64,000 bases of DNA from Paenibacillus sp. CF384 (lineage in GTDB: Bacteria > Bacillota > Bacilli > Paenibacillales > Paenibacillaceae), in NCBI RefSeq assembly GCF_900106745.1, contig NZ_FNNV01000016.1:123472-187471 (forward strand). Direction: 5' to 3'. The translations under genes were made by a program, and so were the position numbers. Under the pieces are notes generated by a model. That model did no database searches, was not told the origin of the DNA, and saw nothing but the letters and a program-made list of their open reading frames with translations. Positions 1 through 7,427 of this stretch are shown one piece after another (positions within the stretch are counted from its first letter, which is position 1; each line of letters begins with the position of its first letter).

Positions 1-599
1 AGCGCCCAGCGGTCTGCGCCGGACGTGTTGGAATAAGAGGCATGCAGCAATAAATCGTGGAAGACGATGGCGTCTCCTTTGGTGGCTGTGAAATCGACAA
101 CCTGCGAAGCGTCGATCTGATCCTCATTTAAGCGATGAACGAATCCGTTGTTATCCGCCGCGTCACCATCATGGCTGATTGTCGAACGATGGGAGCCGGG
201 AAGGACTCTCAGACAGCCGTTGGCTGGGGTCGCATCGTCAAGCGCAATCCAAACGGAGAATTTGTGACTGCCGTGCCAGTAGGAGTAGTCTTGGTGCCAA
301 GGTGAACCGAAGTCCGTGCTCGCATTCTTGAAGACGACCTTGTCGTTCATGAACAGGACGTAATCGCCGATAATCGCTTTCAATGCGCGAGTAAGCGCAG
401 GTGATTGCGCGGCCTCCTTAAACAATTCGCTTTCGGACGTTAATCCGAGAAAAACGCCGCTTCTATCAACATCATGCCTTGCTAGAATCTCGGCTGCTTC
501 CGCCTTTAAGGCTTGCACCTCTTCTTGCGAATAAAGCTGCTTTAGAATGAAATAGCCTTGCCGATCGAACTCTTCCTTCATGGCTGCTGTCATGCTCAT
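1..599 (-). CDS. Phytanoyl-CoA dioxygenase (PhyH) family oxygenase, C-terminus cut by window edge
   Basis: About 199 residues are visible; the rest lies left of the window. The fold signature is that of PhyH Fe(II)/2-oxoglutarate-dependent oxygenases, which hydroxylate small organic substrates in the cytoplasm. The iron-binding HxD is H102/D104 in PWHQDYSYWHG, the distal iron histidine is likely H186 in FHDLLLH, and R197 sits where the family binds 2-oxoglutarate. The start at 599 is chosen because AGGAGG lies four bases upstream of its ATG; two more in-frame ATGs follow closely. It is transcribed away from the 209-residue gene on its right. The substrate cannot be inferred. Family call is solid, function generic. 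Confidence 0.85.
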   Translation of the reverse strand, partial: MSMTAAMKEEFDRQGYFILKQLYSQEEVQALKAEAAEILARHDVDRSGVFLGLTSESELFKEAAQSPALTRALKAIIGDYVLFMNDKVVFKNASTDFGSPWHQDYSYWHGSHKFSVWIALDDATPANGCLRVLPGSHRSTISHDGDAADNNGFVHRLNEDQIDASQVVDFTATKGDAIVFHDLLLHASYSNTSGADRWA

Positions 600-704
600 T
601 GCCTCCTAATCGATATGATGCGAATGAATGGCAAACCGTGCTAAAGGGCGTTATAGTATGAATGGTAAAGCAACTGGATAATGGTGTAAAGGGGCGATGC
701 CGAC

Positions 705-1334
705 ATGCAGTTGTTTCGGATGCGGGTGGAGTCGGAAGGCAAGAACGGATTAGCTGAATTTGTTGAAAATCATTATATAAGCTGCGGCAGACCGGGCATC
801 GGAGACATGAGCGGATTAACTGAGGCAGAGCTGGCAGCGGCGTTAGTTGAAGGCGCTGGGCTTGATGGGTCAGAGCTGGTAAGCGAAGTCGAAGCGCATT
901 ACGCTTTCGCGCAAGTGATGCAGGACGGCGACTATATCATCGTAGGGGATAGCGATCGCATGTATCTGGGCGATCTCGGCGATTATTACTATCTCGATGA
1001 CTTCGACAACGAGGCTGATCAGAGCGGGCACCGGCGAGGTGTGACTTGGCTGCGGAGCCTGCATGGCGAGGAACTGCAGCCGGAGCTGCTTGCTTTTCTG
1101 GAGCAGGAAGGGAAGCTTGGCATGTTCGGGCGAGCGGTTAGCAAGGAGCAGCTTGAACGGCTGCTCGCGGGACAGGCGCCGGCCGGGACGAGGCTGGTCG
1201 ACGAGGTAACCGTTCAGGAAGCGCTCGATATACTGAAAGCCGCGATGCGAAGTGAGGATGTCGAGCGGCGGGAACGGGCTGCAGTCGCGATATTGCAGTT
1301 TGCTAGGATGGAGCGGCAGGCGGCCGTAGAGTAG
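705..1334 (+). CDS. Hypothetical protein, 209 aa, acidic with an HRRGVTWL motif
   Basis: I do not recognise a named family with certainty. The N-terminal ~115 residues alternate short strands and acidic turns (GDYIIVGDSDRMYLGDLGDY) and end in HRRGVTWL. That layout resembles the small beta-rich module found at the N-terminus of some restriction-type and nucleic-acid-binding proteins; this is a resemblance only. The C-terminal ~90 residues are predicted helical and Arg/Glu-rich. There is no signal peptide or membrane segment, so it should be cytoplasmic. A weak AAAGGGG-like site precedes the ATG. The next gene starts 25 bases downstream on the same strand, so the two are probably co-transcribed. 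Confidence 0.6.
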   Translation: MQLFRMRVESEGKNGLAEFVENHYISCGRPGIGDMSGLTEAELAAALVEGAGLDGSELVSEVEAHYAFAQVMQDGDYIIVGDSDRMYLGDLGDYYYLDDFDNEADQSGHRRGVTWLRSLHGEELQPELLAFLEQEGKLGMFGRAVSKEQLERLLAGQAPAGTRLVDEVTVQEALDILKAAMRSEDVERRERAAVAILQFARMERQAAVE

Positions 1335-1359
1335 TGGATGGTAAGAGGAGGCGTAGAGT

Positions 1360-1809
1360 ATGAAATTTCGAACGGTCGTCGAGCTTGGCGGCAAGACCGC
1401 AACCGGACTTGAGGTGCCGGGTGAAGTAGTGGCGTCACTTGGGACAAGCAAGAAGCCGGCTGTTAAGGTGAAGATTGGCACTTATGTGTATCGCAGTACG
1501 GTTGCTACAATGGGCGGACGCTTCATGCTCCCGCTCAGCGCGGAGAACCGCCAAGGCGCCGGCGTTGCAGCGGGGGAAGAAATTGAAGTCGAGCTTGAAC
1601 TGGATACCGAGCCGCGAGAGCTTGAAGTGCCTGAGGATTTCGTTGCTGCGCTCGGTGATGCACCGGCATCCCGCATATTCTTCGACGGATTGTCTTACAG
1701 TAACAAGCGTAGAATTGTACTTTCCATTGACGGTGCGAAGACGGCCGAAACCAGGCAGCGGCGTATCGAGAAAGCGGTGCAGGCATTAAGCGAGAGCCGC
1801 ATCCCATAG
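1360..1809 (+). CDS. DUF1905 + YdeI/OmpD-associated domain protein, 149 aa
   Basis: Two small domains are visible. Residues ~1-85 form a DUF1905-type beta barrel (GKTATGLEVP, then VGTYVYRSTVATMGGRF-like strands). Residues ~90-149 carry the YdeI/OmpD-associated helical tail (EVPEDFVAALGD, then YSNKRRIVLSI). Such proteins are short cytoplasmic proteins that are widespread in Firmicutes and Actinobacteria, and their biochemical role is unknown. A clear AAGAGGAGG site precedes the ATG at 1360. It is probably co-transcribed with the hypothetical gene upstream and ends convergently with the sigma-factor gene, 29 bases away. Confidence 0.75.
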   Translation: MKFRTVVELGGKTATGLEVPGEVVASLGTSKKPAVKVKIGTYVYRSTVATMGGRFMLPLSAENRQGAGVAAGEEIEVELELDTEPRELEVPEDFVAALGDAPASRIFFDGLSYSNKRRIVLSIDGAKTAETRQRRIEKAVQALSESRIP

Positions 1810-1838
1810 GAACCAATTCGAGCTGCCGAGGCGTGACC

Positions 1839-2765
1839 TCAGCAGCTCTGTTTCTGATCCAGCCCGTTAATGCGCGTAAGCTTCTCGGGGTTAGAGACCA
1901 TATAAACGGCTCTAATGGCGGTGAAATCCTCACTCGGTTCGAACACGAGGGCAAACGGAGGTCTATTCTCCCGCTGCAGAAGCAGTCCCTGCTGGCCACT
2001 TATCGATACATGGTGGAGCTGCCCAATTAGGGAGCCTTTGCCCGCAATCCCCTCGAAGAAAGCTTTGATCCGGCTGCGACCCAGAATAGGATGGATAGCG
2101 GCACGGACAATACCGCCGCCGTCGCTGATCATGACCGCATCTTCGGTCAGCAGATGAATGAAGCCCTCTAATCGGCCGGTATGAATGGCTTGCGTGAACG
2201 ACTGAACGAATCGTTCGACTGACGAGTCCATGGTCCGTTCATTGCCCGTGCGCGATAAGTGTCCGATCTTCGCGGAGGCACGGCTGAAGATTTTGCGGCA
2301 GGCGGCCTCGGACTTATCCAGCATGGACGCGATGTCGGCATATTCGTAGCCGAACGATTCACGCAGCACGAAGACGGCGCGCTCCTGAGGCGTGCAGATC
2401 TGCAGGAGCACGAGCATGGCATAGCCAAGCTGCTCGTGCTGAATGACGCGGGCAAGCGGCGTATCCGCGGCCGAAGTGCCAAGCTCGATGACAGGCTCCG
2501 GCAGCCAGTGGCCGGTATAGCTCTCGCGATTGCGCGGCGCTGCTTTCATCACATTGAGCACGCGGTTGGTGACCATTTTGACCAGGTAGGCTCTCGGGTG
2601 AGTCATGTCGATCTTGCCCAGCTTGCTTATCGTGACGAACACATCTTGAACGGCATCCTCGGCCTCGCTCATCGAGCCGAGCATGCGATAAGCAATGGAG
2701 GTAAGCAGCGTCTTGTGCTCGCGGTATAACTGTTCCACTTCCAACGTGTGATCGATCGACGTCAA
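1839..2765 (-). CDS. ECF41-type RNA polymerase sigma factor with fused C-terminal SnoaL-like domain
   Basis: 308 residues, longer than ordinary ECF sigma factors. Region 2 is at about residues 14-80 (AYRMLGSMSEAEDAVQDVF) and region 4 at about 115-170, with TPQERAVFVLRESFGYEYADIA. It is followed by a SnoaL-like C-terminal domain. Three signatures of the ECF41 group are present: WLPEP in the linker between the sigma domains, DGGG in the C-terminal domain (ISDGGGIV), and an NPDKL-like NPEKL near the C-terminus. In this group the fused domain controls activity, so no anti-sigma gene is expected, and none is adjacent. Translation appears to start at TTG with GGAGGG upstream. The neighbour encodes a carboxymuconolactone decarboxylase-like protein, the standard ECF41 partner. 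Confidence 0.9.
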   Translation of the reverse strand: MTSIDHTLEVEQLYREHKTLLTSIAYRMLGSMSEAEDAVQDVFVTISKLGKIDMTHPRAYLVKMVTNRVLNVMKAAPRNRESYTGHWLPEPVIELGTSAADTPLARVIQHEQLGYAMLVLLQICTPQERAVFVLRESFGYEYADIASMLDKSEAACRKIFSRASAKIGHLSRTGNERTMDSSVERFVQSFTQAIHTGRLEGFIHLLTEDAVMISDGGGIVRAAIHPILGRSRIKAFFEGIAGKGSLIGQLHHVSISGQQGLLLQRENRPPFALVFEPSEDFTAIRAVYMVSNPEKLTRINGLDQKQSC

Positions 2766-2818
2766 GGCGCATCACCCTCCGATTCTAGATGCATTTTATC
2801 AAGATAAGAGCATGAAAG

Positions 2819-2846
2819 AAAGCCACCCGCTGCGGGGTGGCTTGTC
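2819..2846 (-). terminator. Intrinsic terminator between the CMD gene and the ECF41 gene
   Basis: AGCCACCC...GGGTGGCT stem with a CGCAGC loop, followed on the minus strand by TTTCTTTC. It follows the stop of the decarboxylase-like gene and could uncouple it from the sigma gene downstream. Confidence 0.7.
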
Positions 2847-2858
2847 AGATACGTTGAC

Positions 2859-3311
2859 TTATTTCGCGACAAAACAGTCCGGATACATGCCTGTAGCAAT
2901 CGCGATCCGGTTCCAGCCGTTGATCGCATTGATGGCGAGCAGCAGGGCAACAAACTCGCTTTCGTCGAAGTGTTTGCGGGCTTCGTCGTAGATGCTCTGC
3001 GGCACGCCGCCTTCGGAGATCAGCGTAACCGCTTCGGTCAATGCGAGTACAGCGCGTTCCTTCTCCGTAAATTGAGGAGATTCACGCCAAACGACGATCA
3101 GGTTTAGCCGACGCTCGCTTTCACCCATCTTCCGCAAATCGGTTGTGTGCATATCCACGCAGAACGCGCAGCCGTTGATTTGGGAAGCCCGGATTTTGAT
3201 GAGCTCATAGATCACCTTGTCTGCAATTAACTCTTTTGCCGTACCATCAAGTCGTTGCATCGCTTGGTAAGCTGTTGGGTTGGCTTTGGATGCGTTCATT
3301 CGTAAGTTCAT
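2859..3311 (-). CDS. Carboxymuconolactone decarboxylase / AhpD-like protein
   Basis: 150 residues with the alkylhydroperoxidase-like CMD core: the redox motif CAFCVDMH (CxxC followed by His four residues on) lies at about residues 49-56, preceded by ELIKIRASQINGC. Members act as small oligomeric peroxidases or thiol-dependent enzymes in the cytoplasm. The open frame runs upstream to 3467, but the start at 3311 is chosen because a GGGAGGA site precedes it and the upstream codons do not resemble the family. A putative ECF41 promoter lies 45-71 bases upstream. Together with the sigma gene this forms the classic ECF41 pair (CMD, oxidoreductase or epimerase targets). Confidence 0.88.
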   Translation of the reverse strand: MNLRMNASKANPTAYQAMQRLDGTAKELIADKVIYELIKIRASQINGCAFCVDMHTTDLRKMGESERRLNLIVVWRESPQFTEKERAVLALTEAVTLISEGGVPQSIYDEARKHFDESEFVALLLAINAINGWNRIAIATGMYPDCFVAK

Positions 3312-3355
3312 ATCGATTCCTCCCGTGGATTCTATTGTGTGGTTCCTGCTAGGTA

Positions 3356-3382
3356 GACAATTGAAACACTTACTTTGTGACA
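3356..3382 (-). promoter_or_regulatory. Putative ECF41-dependent promoter of the CMD gene
   Basis: On the minus strand TGTCACA (3382-3376) is followed after 16 bases by TGTC (3359-3356). The published ECF41 target promoter, as I recall it, is TGTCACA then CGTC at about this spacing, so the match is exact at -35 and one base off at -10. The predicted transcript would start some 40 bases before the ATG. Confidence 0.55.
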
Positions 3383-3446
3383 GTATGGAGGCCTTGAATG
3401 CAAAAAAACTCCGAGTGGTCTCGGAGCCACCTTTGGCGGTTGAAGG

Positions 3447-3977
3447 CTGAGAGTCGGATTTTCGCACTCTCAGAATCTCGGGAAGGTCTGGATTGGTTAG
3501 TTTGGGGACTAAGAGTCGGATTTCGCGACTCTCAGCATCTCTGGATTGGTTAGTTTGTGGACTGAGAGTCGGATTTCGCGACTCTCAGTCTTTTTTCGAG
3601 GTGGTTTTGGCGCTGAGAGTTGGATTTTCGCACTCTCAGCTCTCGGGAGGGTTTGGATTGGTTAGTTTGTGGACTGAGAGTCGGATTTCGCGACTCTCAG
3701 TCTATTTTTGAGGTGGTTTTGGCGCTGAGAGTTGGATTTTCGCACTCTCAGCATCTCGGGAGGGTCTGGATTGGTTAGTTTGGGGACTGAGAGTCGGATT
3801 CCGCGACTCTCAGTCTTTTTTCGAGGTGGTTTTGGTGCTGAGAGTTGGATTTTCGCACTCTCAGCTCTCGGGAGGGTTTGGATTGGTTAGTTTTTGGACT
3901 GAGAGTCGGATTTCGCGACTCTCAGTCTTTTTTTCGAGGTGGTTTTGGTGCTGAGAGTTGGATTTTCGCACTCTCAG
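3447..3977. repeat. Array 1: ten palindromic hairpins in ~112-bp paired units
   Basis: Ten 27-base palindromes start at 3447, 3509, 3562, 3613, 3674, 3725, 3787, 3838, 3899 and 3951. Two types alternate. Type A has 10-base arms CTGAGAGTCG/CGACTCTCAG around GATTTCG; type B has arms CTGAGAGT/ACTCTCAG and TTTTCG in the centre. From 3562 on, the spacers alternate between 24-25 and 34-35 bases and are themselves conserved (TCGAGGTGGTTTTGG and GGATTGGTTAGTTTGTGGA). The real unit is therefore a 112-113 bp tandem repeat holding one hairpin of each type. No coding sequence spans it credibly. Confidence 0.9.
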
Positions 3978-4012
3978 CTTCCAAGCAGGGTTCGCATTGG
4001 GCGAGGTGAACA

Positions 4013-4207
4013 CTGAGAGCGGAATATCCGCTATCGTGTCCTCTATCGACCACGATTGAACACTGAAAGCGGAATATCCGCTTTCGGCTTCCAAAACATA
4101 CGAATTTACTCCATTTTCGGCGATTACGGCACACTGATAGCGGCATATCCGCTATCGCGTCGGTAGCGACCACGATTGAACACTGAAAGCGGTATATCCG
4201 CTTTCAG
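4013..4207. repeat. Four AGCGG/CCGCT palindromes next to array 1
   Basis: A second palindrome type sits at 4013-4036, 4063-4086, 4134-4157 and 4183-4207. The last is perfect: CTGAAAGCGG, TATAT, CCGCTTTCAG. The others keep the core AGCGG-N5-CCGCT and vary outside it, with compensating changes (GATAGCGG with CCGCTATC; GAAAGCGG with CCGCTTTC). A short flank (GACCACGATTGAACACTGA) is repeated before two copies. A single TGTTGC/GCAGCA hairpin of a third type lies at 4279-4297. The rest of 4208-4426 shows nothing I can support. Confidence 0.8.
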
Positions 4208-4426
4208 CTAGCGCCTCCACCGTGCGTACTCTTATTTCATGCCGCGTATTATCCGCATACACTCGTTTTATCCGGAGATGTTGCACAAATGGCAGCACTT
4301 CTAGTAGCGGGGGACGGGATGGCTGGGCATCGGGCTGCCAAGAGGACAGCCCCAACGAGCGGCCAACTCACAACGAAACCCCCAAACGCAGCGATAGCGA
4401 TTAGGGGTTCATTTAGCACTTATGCC

Positions 4427-5821
4427 TTAACCTTGGCTGACACCTCTCCAGTTCGGGAGTCGGTCAAGCGTGATGCAGTTCGGATGATGATAGACCTTCT
4501 TCAGCTGCTCGTCTGTCGTCGACTTGCCGTCGAGGACGAAGCCTTCGCCCCATGTCATATACCACAGCCAAGGCGTGCGGCTCGCGATGAGCTGATCCGG
4601 ATCGGGAATCGATCCGTTCTCACCGAGCGCGATGAGTTTCTTGCCGCCGGCCAGCGCATCCACTTGCTCGAACGGCTTGCGCAGCGGACCGTAATTGGCA
4701 GACGGCGCGTAGATGTCGCAGCTGTCGATGTCGGTTTCGCCTTCTCCCGGATACCACTCCTCCACATGAGAATTCCAAACCCAAATCAAGTTATGGAGCT
4801 GATGCAGATTCGTCAGTCGGTCGTACAGCAATCGCCATAGCTGCTTGCACGGTTCGGCACCGAATGCGCCCCACCAGAACCAAGCGCCGTCTGCTTCGTG
4901 CAAAGGCCGCCAGAGCACAGGGACATTGGCATCCTGCAGCTTCTTCAATTGCGCCGCAACGGCATCGATATCAGCCAGCAGCAGCTGATGTTCCTGCGAA
5001 TCGGGCTGCAGAGCGAGCGGAAGATTAAAGTCGGTATTCTTCGTGTAGAAGGTTTTGTCCGTTCCGCCGGTTGGCGCATACCAGTGCCAGGTCAAGGTTA
5101 CGATTCCATTATGAACGGTTGTCCACTCGATAGCGGATTCGATGGAGCCTTTGTTCTCTGCGATTTCGAGCAGCTTATGCGGGGTTGGATCCGCTGTTTC
5201 GGTAGCATGCGTATAGCTGATCAGATCAAATCCCCGAATGGCAGGCTGTTTGCCGGTCACGCGCTCGATATAAATGAATTCCTTTACAGGTGTAAACCCG
5301 GAAGCGGTATGCTGACCCGTAAAGAGGCTGCTGCCAAACTGGCTGTTCAAGTAGTTCCACAGCGACACGGTTTCCGCCGTTGCCTTAGGGTTAATTAATT
5401 TGCGCGGCGCACGGCTGAGCTCGGGCGTGTCCACTGCAGATAACAGGAAGCAGTCGACTTCCACGCCGTTGTCCCAGGCTTTAAGCATGGCAAGCCTATG
5501 TGTGCCGGCCTCTAGATAAACGCTGCACTGACGCTCCGTTACAAACCCTTCGGTCGGACGAGATCTTACATAGCCGTAGCAATTGCCATCGATGAGGAGC
5601 GCATTGGAGCGATAGCCGTCCGGTACGGCATAACGGACACTAAGCTCATAGAAGCCTTCCTCCTGAATCTGTACATCAACCTCCAGCCAGTCTCCTTCAT
5701 TCTCCGTGCCATTCACGTAACCGGCTCCGCTGTAACCGGGTGTCTCCTGTGCAACTGCAACGCCTTGCAAACGGCCTTCGTCGGCCTGAACGATAATCGA
5801 ACAACTTGATCTTGTTTCCAT
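4427..5821 (-). CDS. Glycoside hydrolase family 26 enzyme with N-terminal CBM35-like domain
   Basis: 464 residues. Residues ~10-130 look like a CBM35-type beta-sandwich (GYVNGTENEGDWLEVDV, YELSVRYAVPDGYRSNALLIDG). Residues ~145-455 are the GH26 (beta/alpha)8 barrel. The expected acid/base Glu is E309 in WRPLHEADGAWFWWG and the nucleophile E401 in ALGENGS, both intact. GH26 enzymes are mostly retaining endo-beta-1,4-mannanases. There is no signal peptide, so this copy would act inside the cell on imported oligosaccharides unless exported otherwise. GGGGGAA lies about nine bases before the ATG. It is monocistronic and divergent from the hydrolase at 5997. Confidence 0.88.
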   Translation of the reverse strand: METRSSCSIIVQADEGRLQGVAVAQETPGYSGAGYVNGTENEGDWLEVDVQIQEEGFYELSVRYAVPDGYRSNALLIDGNCYGYVRSRPTEGFVTERQCSVYLEAGTHRLAMLKAWDNGVEVDCFLLSAVDTPELSRAPRKLINPKATAETVSLWNYLNSQFGSSLFTGQHTASGFTPVKEFIYIERVTGKQPAIRGFDLISYTHATETADPTPHKLLEIAENKGSIESAIEWTTVHNGIVTLTWHWYAPTGGTDKTFYTKNTDFNLPLALQPDSQEHQLLLADIDAVAAQLKKLQDANVPVLWRPLHEADGAWFWWGAFGAEPCKQLWRLLYDRLTNLHQLHNLIWVWNSHVEEWYPGEGETDIDSCDIYAPSANYGPLRKPFEQVDALAGGKKLIALGENGSIPDPDQLIASRTPWLWYMTWGEGFVLDGKSTTDEQLKKVYHHPNCITLDRLPNWRGVSQG

Positions 5822-5996
5822 CGGATAGTTCCCCCAATTGTTGGAATGGATGATTGTTCTTTCACTATAGCTGAATTTCTAAGTCGGTTGAATGTACATA
5901 TATCGAATGGAAGTACCGCCAGCTAAAGCACCCCGAAGCCGCTTCGGACATAGACTAGGCTATAAACCAATGCTATGTGCGAAAGGAATAACAATC

Positions 5997-6815
5997 ATGT
6001 ATCTCGATATAAGGAATAGCGTGAGTGAGTGGGTTCCCGGTTGGCAGTATGCGATGGAGCAAAGAGCAAAGGAGCGCGAGCAGCCGCTTACCTTCGTCCT
6101 CGTCCACGGTTCATGGGCGGATGCCAGCTTCTGGAATGGGGTTGCCGTCATGCTGCGCAGAATGGGGCATCGCGTATATACCCCGGAGTACCCCGGCCAT
6201 GGGAGCGATCCAAACAAGAATGTGACGCATGCCATGATTACGCAAGCGGTAGTGGATTTCATTATCAAGAATAATTTGCGCGATATCATATTGGTCGGGC
6301 ACAGCTTCGGCGGATCGGTCATCCAGAAGACGGCGGAGCAGGTTCCGGACCGCATCAAACGGCTTGTCTTTATGGATGGTTTCGTGCTGGGTGATGGGCA
6401 ATCCGTAGTGGATCAGTTTCCGCCACCTGTTCAGCAAATGTTCGAGCAGCTTAGACAATCCTCACCGGATGATGCGCTCGTGCTGCCGTTCCCGATCTTC
6501 CGCGAGCTGTTTACGAATTTGGCGGATCTGAAGCTCGCGCAGCAGCTGTACAGCGAAGCGAAGTCGGAGCCGGCTAAGCCTGCCTTTGAGAAGCTGGACT
6601 TGAAGAAGTTCTACAGTTTGAACATCCCGCGAAGCTATCTCTATCTTACGGAAGATAATTTGCTGCCGCAGGGAGAGGGTTACGGCTGGCATCCGCATAT
6701 GTCGAGCCGACTTGGCGTGTTCCGGCTGATTCGATCGCATGGCGATCATATGACCTACTTCAGAACGCAGCCCGCACTTCTGGCGCAGAAGCTGTATGAG
6801 GCATCGAGAGATTGA
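5997..6815 (+). CDS. Alpha/beta-hydrolase
   Basis: 272 residues of the alpha/beta-hydrolase fold. The oxyanion motif is LVHGSWADASFW (~residues 35-46), the nucleophile is S103 in GHSFGG, and the catalytic His is near the C-terminus in SHGDHMTYF (~H251). The sequence resembles the plant-esterase/hydroxynitrile-lyase-like subgroup; activity is probably esterase-like but not assignable. The frame is open from 5892, but the ATG at 5997 is preferred because AAAGGA precedes it and homologous folds start close to HGSW. It is divergent from the GH26 gene, with 175 bases between the two starts. Confidence 0.83.
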   Translation: MYLDIRNSVSEWVPGWQYAMEQRAKEREQPLTFVLVHGSWADASFWNGVAVMLRRMGHRVYTPEYPGHGSDPNKNVTHAMITQAVVDFIIKNNLRDIILVGHSFGGSVIQKTAEQVPDRIKRLVFMDGFVLGDGQSVVDQFPPPVQQMFEQLRQSSPDDALVLPFPIFRELFTNLADLKLAQQLYSEAKSEPAKPAFEKLDLKKFYSLNIPRSYLYLTEDNLLPQGEGYGWHPHMSSRLGVFRLIRSHGDHMTYFRTQPALLAQKLYEASRD

Positions 6816-6824
6816 GAAGCATAG

Positions 6825-6860
6825 AAGAGCAGGGCGACGGTGTTGCTGCTGCTCTTTTTG
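6825..6860 (+). terminator. Intrinsic terminator after the alpha/beta-hydrolase
   Basis: AGAGCAG...CTGCTCT stem followed by TTTTT, ten bases after the stop codon. Confidence 0.65.
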
Positions 6861-6896
6861 CTGGATGTAAGGGTGTGTATTTATTTGGTAGAATGT

Positions 6897-6911
6897 GATA
6901 CAATTTGTATC
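6897..6911. promoter_or_regulatory. Perfect 7-1-7 palindrome GATACAA-T-TTGTATC
   Basis: A 15-base perfect palindrome 22 bases before the ATG of the DUF5658 gene, overlapping a TG-n-TACAAT-like -10 element. A similar element, GATACAAAATGTATC, lies inside the same gene at 7154-7168. It may be an operator for an unidentified repressor. Confidence 0.4.
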
Positions 6912-6932
6912 TAAAAAGAAGGAGGTGATACG

Positions 6933-7271
6933 ATGCCTGCTCGAGCGAAAGTTGCTGTCTGGAGCTTGCGTCCGGGTAAAAGCACGTTGACATGGTTGGT
7001 TCTTTTATCATTTTTTGATGCATTTGCGACAGATATGGGCATTCGAATGCGCGCGATCAGTGAAGCAAACCCGTTCGCTGCTTATTTGTACGAGACCGAT
7101 CCGATCGTCTTCTACGCATATAAGATTATGCTGCCGCTACTTCTGTTCTTTTTGATACAAAATGTATCTGAAAAATCTTTTATCAAGAAATGGATTCTCA
7201 TCGTGACCCTCGTCTACGCTCTGCTCGCCATATACCATCTCGTTTGGATACTCCTTGTTTTCCTGCTCTAA
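6933..7271 (+). CDS. DUF5658-like small membrane protein, 112 aa
   Basis: Three hydrophobic segments are visible (about residues 19-40, 64-82 and 88-110). The conserved-looking N-terminal part has SFFDAFATDMGIRMRAISEANPF, a pattern seen in DUF5658 proteins: an Asp in the first helix, then an E-x-NP motif before the second helix. The function of the family is unknown; it is an integral membrane protein. AAGGAGGTG lies six bases before the ATG, a very strong ribosome site. A GATACAA palindrome lies in the promoter. It appears to be transcribed alone. Confidence 0.7.
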   Translation: MPARAKVAVWSLRPGKSTLTWLVLLSFFDAFATDMGIRMRAISEANPFAAYLYETDPIVFYAYKIMLPLLLFFLIQNVSEKSFIKKWILIVTLVYALLAIYHLVWILLVFLL

Positions 7272-7380
7272 CAATGCGCTCTCGCTGGTTGCTGCTGGCA
7301 AAAGTAGGCCGTGAAATGACTTCAATGTCAGCATCATGGCCTATAAATTTGTAAATTGCTTCCAAGTAACAAAACACCTT

Positions 7381-7417
7381 CCTCTGCGTCTATACATCTA
7401 GCAAATAGATACAGAGG
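7381..7417 (+). promoter_or_regulatory. 5'-UTR hairpin that covers the ribosome-binding site of the SLH-GH3 gene
   Basis: CCTCTGCGTCTAT pairs with ATAGATACAGAGG (11 Watson-Crick pairs, one G-U and one mismatch) around an 11-base loop. The 3' arm contains most of the Shine-Dalgarno sequence AGAGGTG, which ends eight bases before the ATG at 7428. The folded form should block initiation. Confidence 0.55.
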
Positions 7418-7427
7418 TGTGTAACAG

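Noticed and set aside
3447..3977. CRISPR array
   Set aside because: The 27-base palindromes are regular, but the spacers are two conserved sequences repeated in turn, repeats alternate between two types, and no cas gene is present.
3493..4173. Open frames of 72-83 codons inside the hairpin array (3493-3711 plus, 3861-4094 and 3922-4173 minus)
   Set aside because: They only translate the tandem repeats, have no ribosome sites and differ in frame from unit to unit.
4279..4297. Regulatory hairpin for the GH26 gene
   Set aside because: It lies beyond the 3' end of that gene and matches the dispersed TGTTGC/GCAGCA element, so it is treated as a solo repeat copy.
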